Source: Leptospira_A sp046736045 | GTDB taxonomy: Bacteria; Spirochaetota; Leptospiria; Leptospirales; Leptospiraceae | Direction: 5' to 3' | DNA length: 64,000 nucleotides | Assembly: GCF_046736045.1 (NCBI RefSeq) | Contig: NZ_CP177134.1 | Coordinates: forward strand, 1,922,001 to 1,986,000 | In this document: positions 45,026-53,740 of the stretch, one piece after another | How the letters are laid out: each line of letters opens with the position of its first letter | Position numbering within the stretch: position 1 is the stretch's first letter | Made by a program: the position numbers and the translations under genes | Notes under the pieces: generated by a model | Seen by the model: the letters and a program-made list of their open reading frames with translations, nothing else | What the model was told of the DNA's origin: nothing | Databases searched by the model: none

Positions 45026-45613
45026 TTATTTATCCGAGAGAGTGATTTCAGAAAAACAATTGTTAGTTGATTTATCGTCGAGAAGCTTTACTTCCACTGT
45101 TATAATCGAAATTCCGTCCGGATAATTTTTTTCCGGTTTTAAGTGTAGATGGGATCGGATGGGAAAAGTAGCGATAGTTTCTTTTTTTTTGTCGAATCGG
45201 TAGACTGCAATTTGTTTGTCGGTCGGCATTCTCAGTTCTTTATCTACATTGATACTTTCACGTAACAAAAGTTTTGCTTCGAAAGCAGGTAATGTTTGTC
45301 CTTTGCATGCCTTCCAAATGATTGAAGTAAAATCTCTTGGAGAAAAATGATCACCGTTCCAGACATGAGTGAGAGCCATTTCCAGAAAAAAATCCCAATT
45401 AACGGGACTGGGATGTTTTTTGATCCAAGCCGTTTCAAAATCTTTATCCAATAAATTTCCCAGTTCTCCCGATTTTGTAGCATCTTCGATGCGGAAAGGA
45501 GGAGAATTATGATAACGATCTATGTTTTTTTTTGTATTGGAAAAAATATAATAATTACCTGCTAATATTAGAAAAATCGCAAAGAAAACGGGAACAATTG
45601 TGGAAACTTTCAT
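45026..45613 (-). CDS. Membrane-anchored protein with discoidin-like (NADase-type glycan-binding) pattern
   Basis: About 195 residues with one N-terminal membrane helix (KVSTIVPVFFAIFLILAGNYYIF) and an extracytoplasmic domain. ATKSGELGNLLDKDFETAWI resembles the start of the F5/8-type, so-called NADase-type glycan-binding domain that is common in leptospiral surface proteins (the D-x-x-x-x-T-A-W core). ATG 45613 is preferred over an in-frame TTG at 45640. It is the first gene of the MoxR/VWA operon, 10 bp upstream of the ATPase gene, and could anchor or mark the machine's site of action. Confidence 0.62.
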   Translation of the reverse strand: MKVSTIVPVFFAIFLILAGNYYIFSNTKKNIDRYHNSPPFRIEDATKSGELGNLLDKDFETAWIKKHPSPVNWDFFLEMALTHVWNGDHFSPRDFTSIIWKACKGQTLPAFEAKLLLRESINVDKELRMPTDKQIAVYRFDKKKETIATFPIRSHLHLKPEKNYPDGISIITVEVKLLDDKSTNNCFSEITLSDK

Positions 45614-45688
45614 GAAATCTAAAAATATTTGCTTCCCCAAAAAAAGTTCTACTTCTTTTTTAAAGAAAGGATGAAGTTTAGATTATAA

Positions 45689-46603
45689 ATGAAAATCGGA
45701 ATCATCGGTGGAACGGGGCTTGTGGGTATGGAATTCATACCTTACGCTATCAAACGAGGACATACTTTCCGTATCTTTACCCGTAAAAAAGATCTCCCAT
45801 ACGATTTGAAACAATTGGGTGATATTGACTTTGTCACAACAACTCTTCCTACTTCCGCCCAACTGGAAGGTATGGACGCCATCATCAATCTGGTCGGTGA
45901 GCCTATAGCGGGTGTTCGCTGGACTGACGAAAGAAAAACATTGATCCGCACTTCGCGCGTAGAGTTTACCAAAGGACTTGTTGCAAGGATTAAAGACTGC
46001 AAAAGACCTCCTTCCGTATACATACAAGCCTCCGCCATCGGTTACTACGGAATGTCCGAGTCCGAACACGAGCCTTATGATGAAAATACAAAACCAGGAG
46101 ATGATTTTTTAGCTTCCGTTTGTGTGGATTGGGAAAACCAGACGATCCCTCTCCGGGATATTGGTATACGAACAATTGTTATCCGAACAGGTATTGTTCT
46201 TTCACCGAAAGGGGGGGCTTTGGAAAAAATGATTCCTCCGTTTAAGATGGGAGTCGGGGGACCGATTGCTTCCGGTAAACAAGGGATGAGTTGGGTTCAT
46301 ATTGCCGATTTGGTGTCAGCGATGTTATTTTTACTCGGCAAACAATCTTCTTCCGGAAGTTATAATGTGGTTTCTCCTTTTCCGTGTAGTAATGCCCGAT
46401 TTTCGGAAGAATTGGCGAAAGTGTTATTTCGTCCCGCTTTGATGAGAGTGCCCGCATTCGCGGTACAAATGTTATATGGTGATGGCGCTTTGGTCATTAC
46501 AAGAGGTCAATACGTATATCCCAAACGGTTATTGGAAGAAGGTTATGAGTTTCAATATCAATACCTTCGGGATTCGTTGACAAATCTCATCAAGAAGAAT
46601 TGA
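45689..46603 (+). CDS. TIGR01777 family NAD(P)-dependent epimerase
   Basis: A 304-residue short-chain-dehydrogenase-like protein. The Rossmann motif GIIGGTGLVGMEF, IINLVGEPIAGVRWTDERK and QASAIGYYGMSE (with the catalytic Tyr region YYG) are typical of the YfcH/SDR39U1 branch, which also has the C-terminal DUF1731-like segment (FRPALMRVPAFAVQMLYGD). Substrate unknown. It diverges from the MoxR/VWA operon, about 75 bp away. Confidence 0.88.
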   Translation: MKIGIIGGTGLVGMEFIPYAIKRGHTFRIFTRKKDLPYDLKQLGDIDFVTTTLPTSAQLEGMDAIINLVGEPIAGVRWTDERKTLIRTSRVEFTKGLVARIKDCKRPPSVYIQASAIGYYGMSESEHEPYDENTKPGDDFLASVCVDWENQTIPLRDIGIRTIVIRTGIVLSPKGGALEKMIPPFKMGVGGPIASGKQGMSWVHIADLVSAMLFLLGKQSSSGSYNVVSPFPCSNARFSEELAKVLFRPALMRVPAFAVQMLYGDGALVITRGQYVYPKRLLEEGYEFQYQYLRDSLTNLIKKN

Positions 46604-46665
46604 ATTCTTCTTTCCAAAACAATACTGGGTGCTAGTCTGGAAGCATCCTTATCTGGGAGATAGAA

Positions 46666-47070
46666 ATGAATTCTACAAAAATAATCAGCTTAGTTTCTGT
46701 TTGCCTTCTTTCACTTGCAATTGTTGCTTGTGGAGGAGACAAACCTCAAGAGACTACACCCCAAGAAACTGTACAAGTCCCACCGGTTGACCCTGAGATT
46801 GCAAAAGGAGAAGAGATCTTTTTGCAAAACTGTTCTTCTTGTCACGGTGAAAAAGGTTTGGGCGACGGTCCTGCGGGAGCGGCACTCAATCCAAAACCTC
46901 GCAATTACAAATCGCCAGCTAACGAATGGAAGAATGGCAATACCATTGCGGGAATTACAAAAACTTTGAAACAAGGCATCAAAGGAACACCTATGGTTGC
47001 CTATACCCATTTGGGAGATGAAAATCTTGCCGTTGTTGCTAAATACGTTGAGTATCTTGCTAAAAACTAA
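46666..47070 (+). CDS. Cytochrome c lipoprotein
   Basis: A 134-residue class I cytochrome c. Signal peptide with lipobox LAIVACGG; after a Pro/Thr/Glu-rich linker comes the haem site NCSSCHGEKGLGDG (CxxCH) and a distal Met in KGTPMVAYT. It should carry electrons in the periplasm, tethered to a membrane. A partner is not clear, but the caa3-type oxidase cluster lies about 9 kb away. Confidence 0.9.
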   Translation: MNSTKIISLVSVCLLSLAIVACGGDKPQETTPQETVQVPPVDPEIAKGEEIFLQNCSSCHGEKGLGDGPAGAALNPKPRNYKSPANEWKNGNTIAGITKTLKQGIKGTPMVAYTHLGDENLAVVAKYVEYLAKN

Positions 47071-47080
47071 TTTTTGAAAT

Positions 47081-47119
47081 TTTCCGATCTTACTCGTTTT
47101 TTAGGGGTAGGATCGGAAA
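47081..47119 (+). other. Inverted repeat upstream of the zinc-ribbon-like gene
   Basis: A 13-bp stem with one mismatch or wobble (tttccgatcttac at 47081-47093 and gtaggatcggaaa at 47107-47119) in the gap after the cytochrome c gene. No T-run follows, so it is not a classical terminator; it lies 10 bases before the next start and could be an mRNA end or translational control element. Confidence 0.55.
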
Positions 47120-47128
47120 TATTGTAAT

Positions 47129-47353
47129 ATGAGCACAAATTCTATTAAAAAGGCGGATCGCCCGACCTGTGATTGTGGTACCTCCCACGATTCCCCGAAT
47201 GCAAGAAAGGTAGTGAAGTATTCTTTTTGGGGATTGGTCGCTATGGGGCTTGTGGGAATTTCCGCCACACCAAAAGACGTCTATTATGTTTGCCGAATTT
47301 GTAAACAACCCTTCGGGCGGTTGTCCCAAGAGGAAAGAAAAGGAACTCGTTAA
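47129..47353 (+). CDS. Small membrane protein with two Cys pairs, 74 residues
   Basis: A 74-residue protein with a CDCG pair near the N-terminus, a membrane helix (YSFWGLVAMGLVGISA, about 33-48) and a CRICKQPFG pair near the C-terminus. The two pairs could jointly bind zinc, although the helix between them would place them on opposite sides if it crosses the membrane. No known family. Its DCGTSHDS segment is encoded by one AGGTACCACA decamer on the minus strand. Confidence 0.65.
   Translation: MSTNSIKKADRPTCDCGTSHDSPNARKVVKYSFWGLVAMGLVGISATPKDVYYVCRICKQPFGRLSQEERKGTR
47174..47183 (-). repeat. AGGTACCACA decamer, site 8
   Basis: Exact copy on the minus strand within the 74-residue gene; 17 bases of context (gtgggaggtaccacaat) are identical to site 3. 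Confidence 0.7.
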
Positions 47354-47395
47354 TTTTGATTGACCCAACTCTCTCTATGATTTCCCTGGAAGCAA

Positions 47396-47746
47396 ATGAT
47401 CGAGGAATTTAAGATTCGGCTGGGCTTTGAGAACGGTGGCGCACTGCCAGTCATTCACATTGCAGGCGAAATTACCTCGGAAGCCGAAGAGGAAATCGTT
47501 CAATCTTACGATTCCATCCCCACTGACAAAAAAAATAGAGTGATTCTCAATTTTACGGAAACTTCCTATATCAATTCCGCCGGGATCGCAACCCTCATCA
47601 GTTTGATTACAAAATCTTCCGAAACCCAAGGCAAAATTGAATTTGCCGGGCTAAATACCCATTTCCGCAAAGTGATGGATATTGTCGGACTTACCGACTT
47701 TGTTCTCATCCACGACTCTTTGCAATCCGCTCTCACTCAATCTTAA
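47396..47746 (+). CDS. STAS domain protein, anti-sigma factor antagonist
   Basis: A 116-residue SpoIIAA-like STAS domain. The phosphorylatable Ser lies in SYINSAGIATLISLI; the N-terminal strand-helix pattern and the KVMDIVGLTDF helix match the family. Phosphorylation of that Ser by a GHKL anti-sigma kinase and removal by a PP2C phosphatase is the usual switch; a SpoIIE-type phosphatase gene lies 1.4 kb downstream, beyond citrate synthase. That link is inference. Confidence 0.9.
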   Translation: MIEEFKIRLGFENGGALPVIHIAGEITSEAEEEIVQSYDSIPTDKKNRVILNFTETSYINSAGIATLISLITKSSETQGKIEFAGLNTHFRKVMDIVGLTDFVLIHDSLQSALTQS

Positions 47747-47804
47747 ATTATTCTAGATTCCTAACTTCCCTTCTCAAGTATAGGAAGGGAGAGAGGCTTT
47801 CTGA

Positions 47805-49085
47805 ATGAACCAAGTGGAAATCCACATAAAAGGCAAAACATATCAATTCCCCACCATCATCGGAACAGATGGAAAAGAGGGTATAGATCTTTCTGATTTT
47901 TATCGCAAGACCGGACTTGTTACTGTTGATCCGGGATTATTTAATACTGCGCTCGGTCTTTCCAAAGTTTCCAGACGCGATCCCGAAAAAGGGGAATTGT
48001 CTTACCGAGGCTATGATATAGCCGAGCTTGCGCACCAATCTACATTCGTAGAAACTTCTTATTTATTGATTTACGGGGATCTTCCCAACAAGCAAGAGTT
48101 AAACGATTTTTCCAAAAGATTGTCAAAGCACTCCATGATTCATGAAGATATGCTCAATCTGTTCGATGGATTTCCCGGAGTTGCAAATCCTCTTGCAGTT
48201 CTATCCGTTATGGTGACTTCTTTATCCAGTTATTATTTGGAAGATTACGAAGAAAAACTGGATATGGGTGTGGATTTGATCACCCGCCTTCTTGCAAAGA
48301 TCAGAACCATCGCTGCATTTACTTACAAACATTCGGTGGGACATCCTTTCGTTTACCCTCTTGATAAAAATCCGTATTGTACGAACTTTTTGTATATGAT
48401 GCATTCTGTTCCTGCCGGTGGTTATCATGTTCCGGAAGAATTCGACCGCATCCTGAATCAACTTTGGATTTTACATGCTGACCACGAACAGAATGTATCC
48501 AACACCGCCGTACAGGCAGTAGGTTCCACTCAGGCAAATATATTTGCTTCCATCTCTGCGGGTATTATGGCGCAATGGGGAGCGAGAGAAGGCGGAAGAC
48601 CAACTGCTGCAATCGCTCTGATCGAAGATATCATCAAATCGAAAACGGATGTGAAACATTACTTTGAAAGATTCAAAACCGGTGAAGCAAAACTTCATTC
48701 CAACGGTTTCGGACAAAAAGCTTATGATACCGTCAGCCCTCGTGCGAAAGTAGTTCGGGGAATCGTTCAGGAATTTTATAAAAACCGAAAACTCAATGCT
48801 GTAGAAGAAACAGCACTTAAAATTGATGAATTGGTTTGGAATGATTCCTACTTCATCGAAAATCTATTGTATCCGAACTTGGAATTTTATTCAGGTGTTG
48901 TGTTCCAAACTTTGGAGATTCCGAAGGAAATGTTTTCCGTTATGCAAGTGATTGGAAGATTACCGGGATGGCTTGCCCACTGGAAAGAACAAAGAAAAAA
49001 AGGTGATTTTAGTAAATTTCGCCCGAAACAGATTTATGTTGGAGAAAACCAACGTAAGTATGTTCCCGTGCAAAGCCGTATCTAG
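47805..49085 (+). CDS. gltA: Citrate synthase
   Basis: A 426-residue citrate synthase that condenses acetyl-CoA and oxaloacetate at the head of the TCA cycle. SYRGYDIAELA, HADHEQNVSNTAVQAVGSTQANIFASISAG (His ligand region) and GFGQKAYDTVSPRAKV (the usual G-F-G-H-x-V-Y-x-x-x-D-P-R motif) are visible. The family normally has His in that last motif; here it reads GFGQKAYDTVSPRA, a substitution of His by Gln. Length is standard for the type II (hexameric) class. A GAGAGG ribosome-binding sequence precedes ATG 47805. Confidence 0.92.
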   Translation: MNQVEIHIKGKTYQFPTIIGTDGKEGIDLSDFYRKTGLVTVDPGLFNTALGLSKVSRRDPEKGELSYRGYDIAELAHQSTFVETSYLLIYGDLPNKQELNDFSKRLSKHSMIHEDMLNLFDGFPGVANPLAVLSVMVTSLSSYYLEDYEEKLDMGVDLITRLLAKIRTIAAFTYKHSVGHPFVYPLDKNPYCTNFLYMMHSVPAGGYHVPEEFDRILNQLWILHADHEQNVSNTAVQAVGSTQANIFASISAGIMAQWGAREGGRPTAAIALIEDIIKSKTDVKHYFERFKTGEAKLHSNGFGQKAYDTVSPRAKVVRGIVQEFYKNRKLNAVEETALKIDELVWNDSYFIENLLYPNLEFYSGVVFQTLEIPKEMFSVMQVIGRLPGWLAHWKEQRKKGDFSKFRPKQIYVGENQRKYVPVQSRI

Positions 49086-49106
49086 TTTTTCAAATACAAA
49101 GGGATT

Positions 49107-51217
49107 ATGAAAACCAAGTCCAGGCTCTTTTTTCATTTTCTCTTTGTATTCATTACTACCTTGACCGCTTCCTGCGGTAGAACCGCAAATGCGCCGATCG
49201 CTCTCAGTCGGGAGTGACGGATGCGGTCGCGTTCTTAAGTGAAGATTCGAATATTCTAAGATTAGTAGGTGATTGGCAATATTACCCTAAACTCATTGTA
49301 AATCCTTCCGATTTGCCAATGTTGGATGAACAGCTGGGTAAAGATTATTTTACTGTGCCAGGTATTTGGTCGGAACAGTTTTTCGACCATGGTTTTTTGG
49401 CCGGGGATGGGTTTGCCAGTTTTCGCATTTTAATCAAACACAATCTCAAAAATCAACCTCTATCGTTAAAGGTCCCCGAAATGGAGACCGCCTATGTTCT
49501 GTTTCTCGACGGCCAGGAGCTTGCGAGCAATGGGATTGTTTCCAGCTCGGAAACAAATTCAAAACCGGAATACCGTCCTCTTATTGTGGACTTTGTTCCT
49601 GTCTCGGATCAAAGTGAAATTTTATTGCAAATATCAAACTACCATCACAGAAAGGGTGGCCCCGCCCAGATCATCAGTCTGGGCAAAACAAAAACAATTC
49701 ATTCCCAGTTTGATAAAGAAATTCTAAAAGATATGCTGTTAGTCGGTAGTATTTTATTTATGGGAATCTATCATCTCATTTTGTATTTGAATCGGAAAAG
49801 GGATCGTTATACTTATTGGTTTGCACTTGCCTGTCTTCTTATTTGTCTTAGGGTTTTTATTGCAGGAAACAAATACATCACTTTGTTTTTCCCGAATCTT
49901 CCCTGGGAATTGCATTTAAAGCTGAGTTATCTTTCTTTCTTTTTGATTCCTCCCGTGTTTTACCGTTATATTTTTCTGCTTTTTAAACCTCAGTTTCCCA
50001 GAATCGGTTATGATATTGTCTTTAACGTGGGTTTGATGTTTTCTTCTCTTGTTCTTCTGACAAGATCTTCTTTTTATACATACCTGATGATTCCGTATCA
50101 GATATTTACTTTGTTAGCTGCCATATACGGAATGATCGTGATTTTTAAAGTCATCCGATCGAAACAGCCGGGGTCCGTTTTGTTTTTGATCAGTTTTCTG
50201 ATATTCGTTCTATCGTTTTTGAATGATATTATGGTAAACAATATCGTCATCACGACTCCTTTGATGGCGCATTACGGGATTTTTACGATGTTTTTATTTC
50301 AATCTTTGTTCATCGCTCGTGCATTTTCCAGAGGATTTCAGGAAGCGGAAAATCTGGCAAATGAACTTTCCGATAAAAATAAAGATTTGGAAACGGCGAG
50401 GTCCGAGCTTACAAATCTAAATGAAAAATTGGAAGATAAGGTAGCTGAAAAAACAAAAGAACTTCAATCCAAACTGGATCAGATAGGCAAGGATCTAAAA
50501 CTGGCAAAGAGCATTGTTGCCAGCCTAACAGCGATTCCGGATTTGTCTCCTTATCTCAAAGTTCAGGTCCTCTATCAACCTCTCTCGGAAGTAGGTGGTG
50601 ATATTTTTTCAGTCAAAAAAATCCAGGATAATTATTTCAGGTTTTTCCTTGTCGATGCAACAGGCCACGGATTACAAGCGGCTTTATATACCATGATGAT
50701 TCAATCGGAGTTCGAAAGATTGAATGAAATCGCACTCAAACCCAATGATCTGCTTTTTTATTTGAATCAACATTTTTATGATAAAAACTCCGATCTTCAA
50801 ATTTACTTTCCTTCCGTAGTTTTGGATTTTGATTGTTCTCAGTCTACTTTTCGTTTTGCCAGCGCAGGAATGCAAAACCATTTGCTGCAAAAAAGAAATG
50901 GCGAAGTGATTTTCCTGGAAAATACAGGTCCGATCATCGGTATTCTCGAAAATTACCGCTTCGGAATGTTGGAACTACCGGTAGAGATAGGAGACCGTAT
51001 TTTTATTTATACGGATGGAATTTTCGAGGAACTGAATGAAATGGATGGCAGTATCGCCTTAAGTGTGTTTACCGACGCTTTGAAAGAAACGGTTCATCTT
51101 CCCATTGAAGAAGTCATTCCGTCACTTACGGAAAATCTTTTCGATAAGATGAGAAAATCGAAATGGAAAGATGATGTATCCATGATCGCTTTGGAAATAA
51201 GTTTTTCGATCGTTTGA
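49107..51217 (+). pseudogene. 7TMR-DISM / SpoIIE PP2C phosphatase with apparent 5' frameshift
   Basis: The main frame (49214-51217, GTG start, 667 residues) encodes a DISM extracellular sensing domain (about 10-170), seven membrane helices (about 175-385), a coiled coil and a C-terminal SpoIIE-type phosphatase (GGDIFSVKKI, FLVDATGHGLQAALYTMM, IFIYTDGIFE, KDDVSMIALEI). It should dephosphorylate a STAS-type protein. Directly upstream, in another frame, ATG 49107 begins a lipoprotein signal peptide (FLFVFITTLTASC) that stops at 49215-49217. Loss of one base between about 49178 and 49214 would explain the split. It may be a real inactivating lesion, a sequencing error, or the GTG may be the true start. 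Confidence 0.7.
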
Positions 51218-51234
51218 TGTTTCGACGGAAAAAT

Positions 51235-52146
51235 CTACCAGTCCCCGGAAGATCCGCCGCCGCCGGAATCCCCGCCACCACCCGACCAACTATCGCTGCT
51301 ATCCGAACCGGATGACCAGGAATCGGAAGAGAAAAAACCGCCGTCGTAGCCACTCCCTCCACCGCTCTTGAAGTTGTTTCCAAACATCAGTTTGATGATA
51401 ATGTATATGATCCCGATAACTACAATGATTATGATCGAAACGATCGAACTGAAAAATGCACCCAAACCTGCGTACCATAAGACACAAGCGAGTAGGTAGG
51501 CGCCAAGGCTACCTAAAAAGGAAGAAGCAAACAGCCCGAAAACCAGTATCGCGCCGGCAGCTAACAAGTATGTGATGGGACTTTCCGCTTCCGTAGAGGA
51601 AGTGGTTGTTGTAGGTACATCGTCTTCACTTGGCTTGTATTCACCCGAGATGGTTCCGATGATTGCATTCACTCCTGCTTCCACTCCTCCGTTCATGTCT
51701 CCGGCTTTGAATTTCGGTTTGATCTCCGTTTGGATGATTCGGTAAGCCTGAACGTCGGTGAGAGCCCCTTCCAGTCCTCGCCCCACTTCGATTCTCATTT
51801 TTCTTTCCGTGGGAGCCACGATGAGTAAAATCCCGTTGTTCTTTGACTTTTGACCCAGTTTCCATTTGTCGAATACCTGAATGGCCGCATCTTCGATGGT
51901 TTCGCCATCTAAGCTGGATAAGGTGAAGACCGCGATTTGATTCGAAGTGGATTCTTCCTGCGCCTTTAACTTGGTCTCCAGATTTTTGATCGTTTCTTCG
52001 GAGAGTATTCCTGCCTGGTCGGTAACTCTTTTGGATAACTCGGGAACATCTATTGCTTGTAAGTTGGCACTGGTAAACAAGCAGAAGATTGCAAACGAAT
52101 GGAAGTATTTGCGGGATTTGAAAAAATTAAAAAAATATGTAATCAT
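51235..52146 (-). CDS. TPM-domain membrane protein with Gly/Ser-rich tail
   Basis: About 303 residues: signal peptide, an extracytoplasmic TPM (TPM_phosphatase) domain (VTDQAGILSEETIKNLETKL, NQIAVFTLSSLDGETIED, NNGILLIVAPTERKMRIEVG), two membrane helices and a C-terminal tail made almost only of Gly, Ser, Asp and Trp. Homologues such as BA42/Rv2345-type proteins bind metals; a role in photosystem repair or acid phosphatase activity is known only for plant relatives. ATG 52146 avoids overlap with the next gene upstream; a longer frame to 52281 is rejected. Confidence 0.82.
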   Translation of the reverse strand: MITYFFNFFKSRKYFHSFAIFCLFTSANLQAIDVPELSKRVTDQAGILSEETIKNLETKLKAQEESTSNQIAVFTLSSLDGETIEDAAIQVFDKWKLGQKSKNNGILLIVAPTERKMRIEVGRGLEGALTDVQAYRIIQTEIKPKFKAGDMNGGVEAGVNAIIGTISGEYKPSEDDVPTTTTSSTEAESPITYLLAAGAILVFGLFASSFLGSLGAYLLACVLWYAGLGAFFSSIVSIIIIVVIGIIYIIIKLMFGNNFKSGGGSGYDGGFFSSDSWSSGSDSSDSWSGGGGDSGGGGSSGDW

Positions 52147-52165
52147 TAAATTTGATTTTTGTTTC

Positions 52166-52831
52166 CTAAAGCTGAGTTCCACCATCTCTGATTTCATCGG
52201 AGATTTCATTTTTATCATCCTTTTGAATGTGAAGACCGTATTTGACAAGCAGGTTGCCGCAAAAAAGAACCGACGCGACAATCCCTTCTTTCTTTTGGTT
52301 GGACTTCATTCCTTGCACAATCAAACGAACCGCTTCTTCCCAATCCGACTGGGGAACGATTTTTGCAATCGCAGTATCAGGTAAAATGCGCACCATCTTT
52401 TCCCGCAAAGAAATATAGATGAGAATACCTGTCCGATTGCTCGTACGAAATACTTCTTCTTCCAGAAAAGCTTCTTTGGATTTGAGGTTTACGAAAAATT
52501 TCTTTGCACCAAATGGAACAATTGTCAGGCGAAGGCCCGAAAGAAAATAAGGAAGGATGTATCCGATGAAAGCGCCTGACCAAACGAATACGACCGAGTC
52601 CAGTGCGCCATAATCCCAGCTTTTGAAACCGAATTGATCCATAAGGAAGAGTACGAATCCACCCAATCCGCCTCCGATGAAAGAACCGAACCAATTCCAT
52701 TCCTTATAATGGTGAGAGGCTTCCGCAAAATAAGGAACGATTTCCCCTGAGGTCTTTTTTTCCGCTTCTTGGACGGCAAGTTTGATTTCTGTTAGGTCAG
52801 TGGTGGAAAAGTAACGAGATAAAATACCCAT
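52166..52831 (-). CDS. TPM-domain membrane protein
   Basis: A 221-residue second TPM protein (LTEIKLAVQEAEKKTSGEIVPYF, then two membrane helices, then RTSNRTGILIYISLREKMVRILPD). The membrane part is inserted within the domain, unlike in its neighbour, where the helices come after it. It lies 20 bp upstream of that neighbour and 48 bp after ctaB in the same direction. The pair is often seen together in bacteria; function unknown. Confidence 0.82.
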   Translation of the reverse strand: MGILSRYFSTTDLTEIKLAVQEAEKKTSGEIVPYFAEASHHYKEWNWFGSFIGGGLGGFVLFLMDQFGFKSWDYGALDSVVFVWSGAFIGYILPYFLSGLRLTIVPFGAKKFFVNLKSKEAFLEEEVFRTSNRTGILIYISLREKMVRILPDTAIAKIVPQSDWEEAVRLIVQGMKSNQKKEGIVASVLFCGNLLVKYGLHIQKDDKNEISDEIRDGGTQL

Positions 52832-52879
52832 GGGGCAAAGTCTGGGTATTTCTTAATCTTCCTGCAATCAAAAAATTAT

Positions 52880-53734
52880 CTAAATTCTGGAATCGACGAC
52901 AATGGCAATGCTCACAAGAAAAAGGTGCAGTATGCTGAAAAAGAAAAACTTTTTAGCGAAAAGAGCTTCCTTCACTTGCAATAATTTATAAGCAAAACTT
53001 AAAAACAAAATGGTCAATAGAATTGCCGAAGTCAGATAGATCATCCCCATTCTTGCTTCTGTAAAATAAAACCCCAGAACCGTTAAGGAATAAGCGATCG
53101 AATACAGAAAGATTTGTTTTACCGTTTTGTCTACGCCTGAAACCACAGGCATCATGGGAATCCCTGCATACTCGTAATCTTTTTTTAGAAAAATGGCCAA
53201 AGCCCAGAAATGTGCGGGAGTCCAGAGAAAGATCATCAGAAATAAAATCCAAGCAGGCAAAGGAAGTGAATTTGAAATCGCCGCATAACCGATCAAAGGT
53301 CCTATGCAGCCGGAGATCCCACCGATCACAACATTCTGTTCCGTTCTGGGTTTCAGCCAAAGCGTATAAAGAAATACATAGAGAAGAAGTGCCGACCAAG
53401 CGCAAATGGCAGTGAGAAGATTTACATAATAATGCAATATTCCAAAAGCAAGGAGCATGATCACTATTCCTAAAACCAAAGCGGTTTTGGGAGTGATGAT
53501 CCCTTCGGGAATGGGTCTTTTTTTCGTTCGGTACATCACTGCATCTTTTTCCCATTCGATGTACTGATTGAAGATGAAGGATGCAGAACTCATCAGATAA
53601 GTTCCGAACATTGTGATCAATGTCAAAGAAAGGGAAGGGGTACCTTCCGTCCCAAGATAAAGTCCGGGAAATACGGTTGCCAATACTAAGATAGTGACTC
53701 TTGGCTTGGTTAATTGATTCCAAGTTTTAAACAT
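52880..53734 (-). CDS. ctaB: Protoheme IX farnesyltransferase
   Basis: A 284-residue UbiA-family prenyltransferase with eight or nine helices that farnesylates haem B to haem O. FNQYIEWEKDAVMYRTKKRPIP is the first polyprenyl-diphosphate motif (the usual N-x-x-x-D-x-x-x-x-R-T-x-x-R-P), and WTPAHFWALAIFLKKDYEYAGIPMMP is the HFW second motif. It starts 6 bases after ctaA and makes the substrate for it. Confidence 0.95.
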   Translation of the reverse strand: MFKTWNQLTKPRVTILVLATVFPGLYLGTEGTPSLSLTLITMFGTYLMSSASFIFNQYIEWEKDAVMYRTKKRPIPEGIITPKTALVLGIVIMLLAFGILHYYVNLLTAICAWSALLLYVFLYTLWLKPRTEQNVVIGGISGCIGPLIGYAAISNSLPLPAWILFLMIFLWTPAHFWALAIFLKKDYEYAGIPMMPVVSGVDKTVKQIFLYSIAYSLTVLGFYFTEARMGMIYLTSAILLTILFLSFAYKLLQVKEALFAKKFFFFSILHLFLVSIAIVVDSRI

Positions 53735-53740
53735 GATAAT

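Noticed and set aside
49214..51217. Treating the SpoIIE-type phosphatase as simply starting at GTG 49214
   Set aside because: Kept as a possibility, but the in-line lipoprotein signal just upstream in another frame makes a frameshift the better reading.
51235..52281. Longer start for the first TPM protein
   Set aside because: The extra 45 residues overlap the second TPM gene and precede an evident signal peptide.
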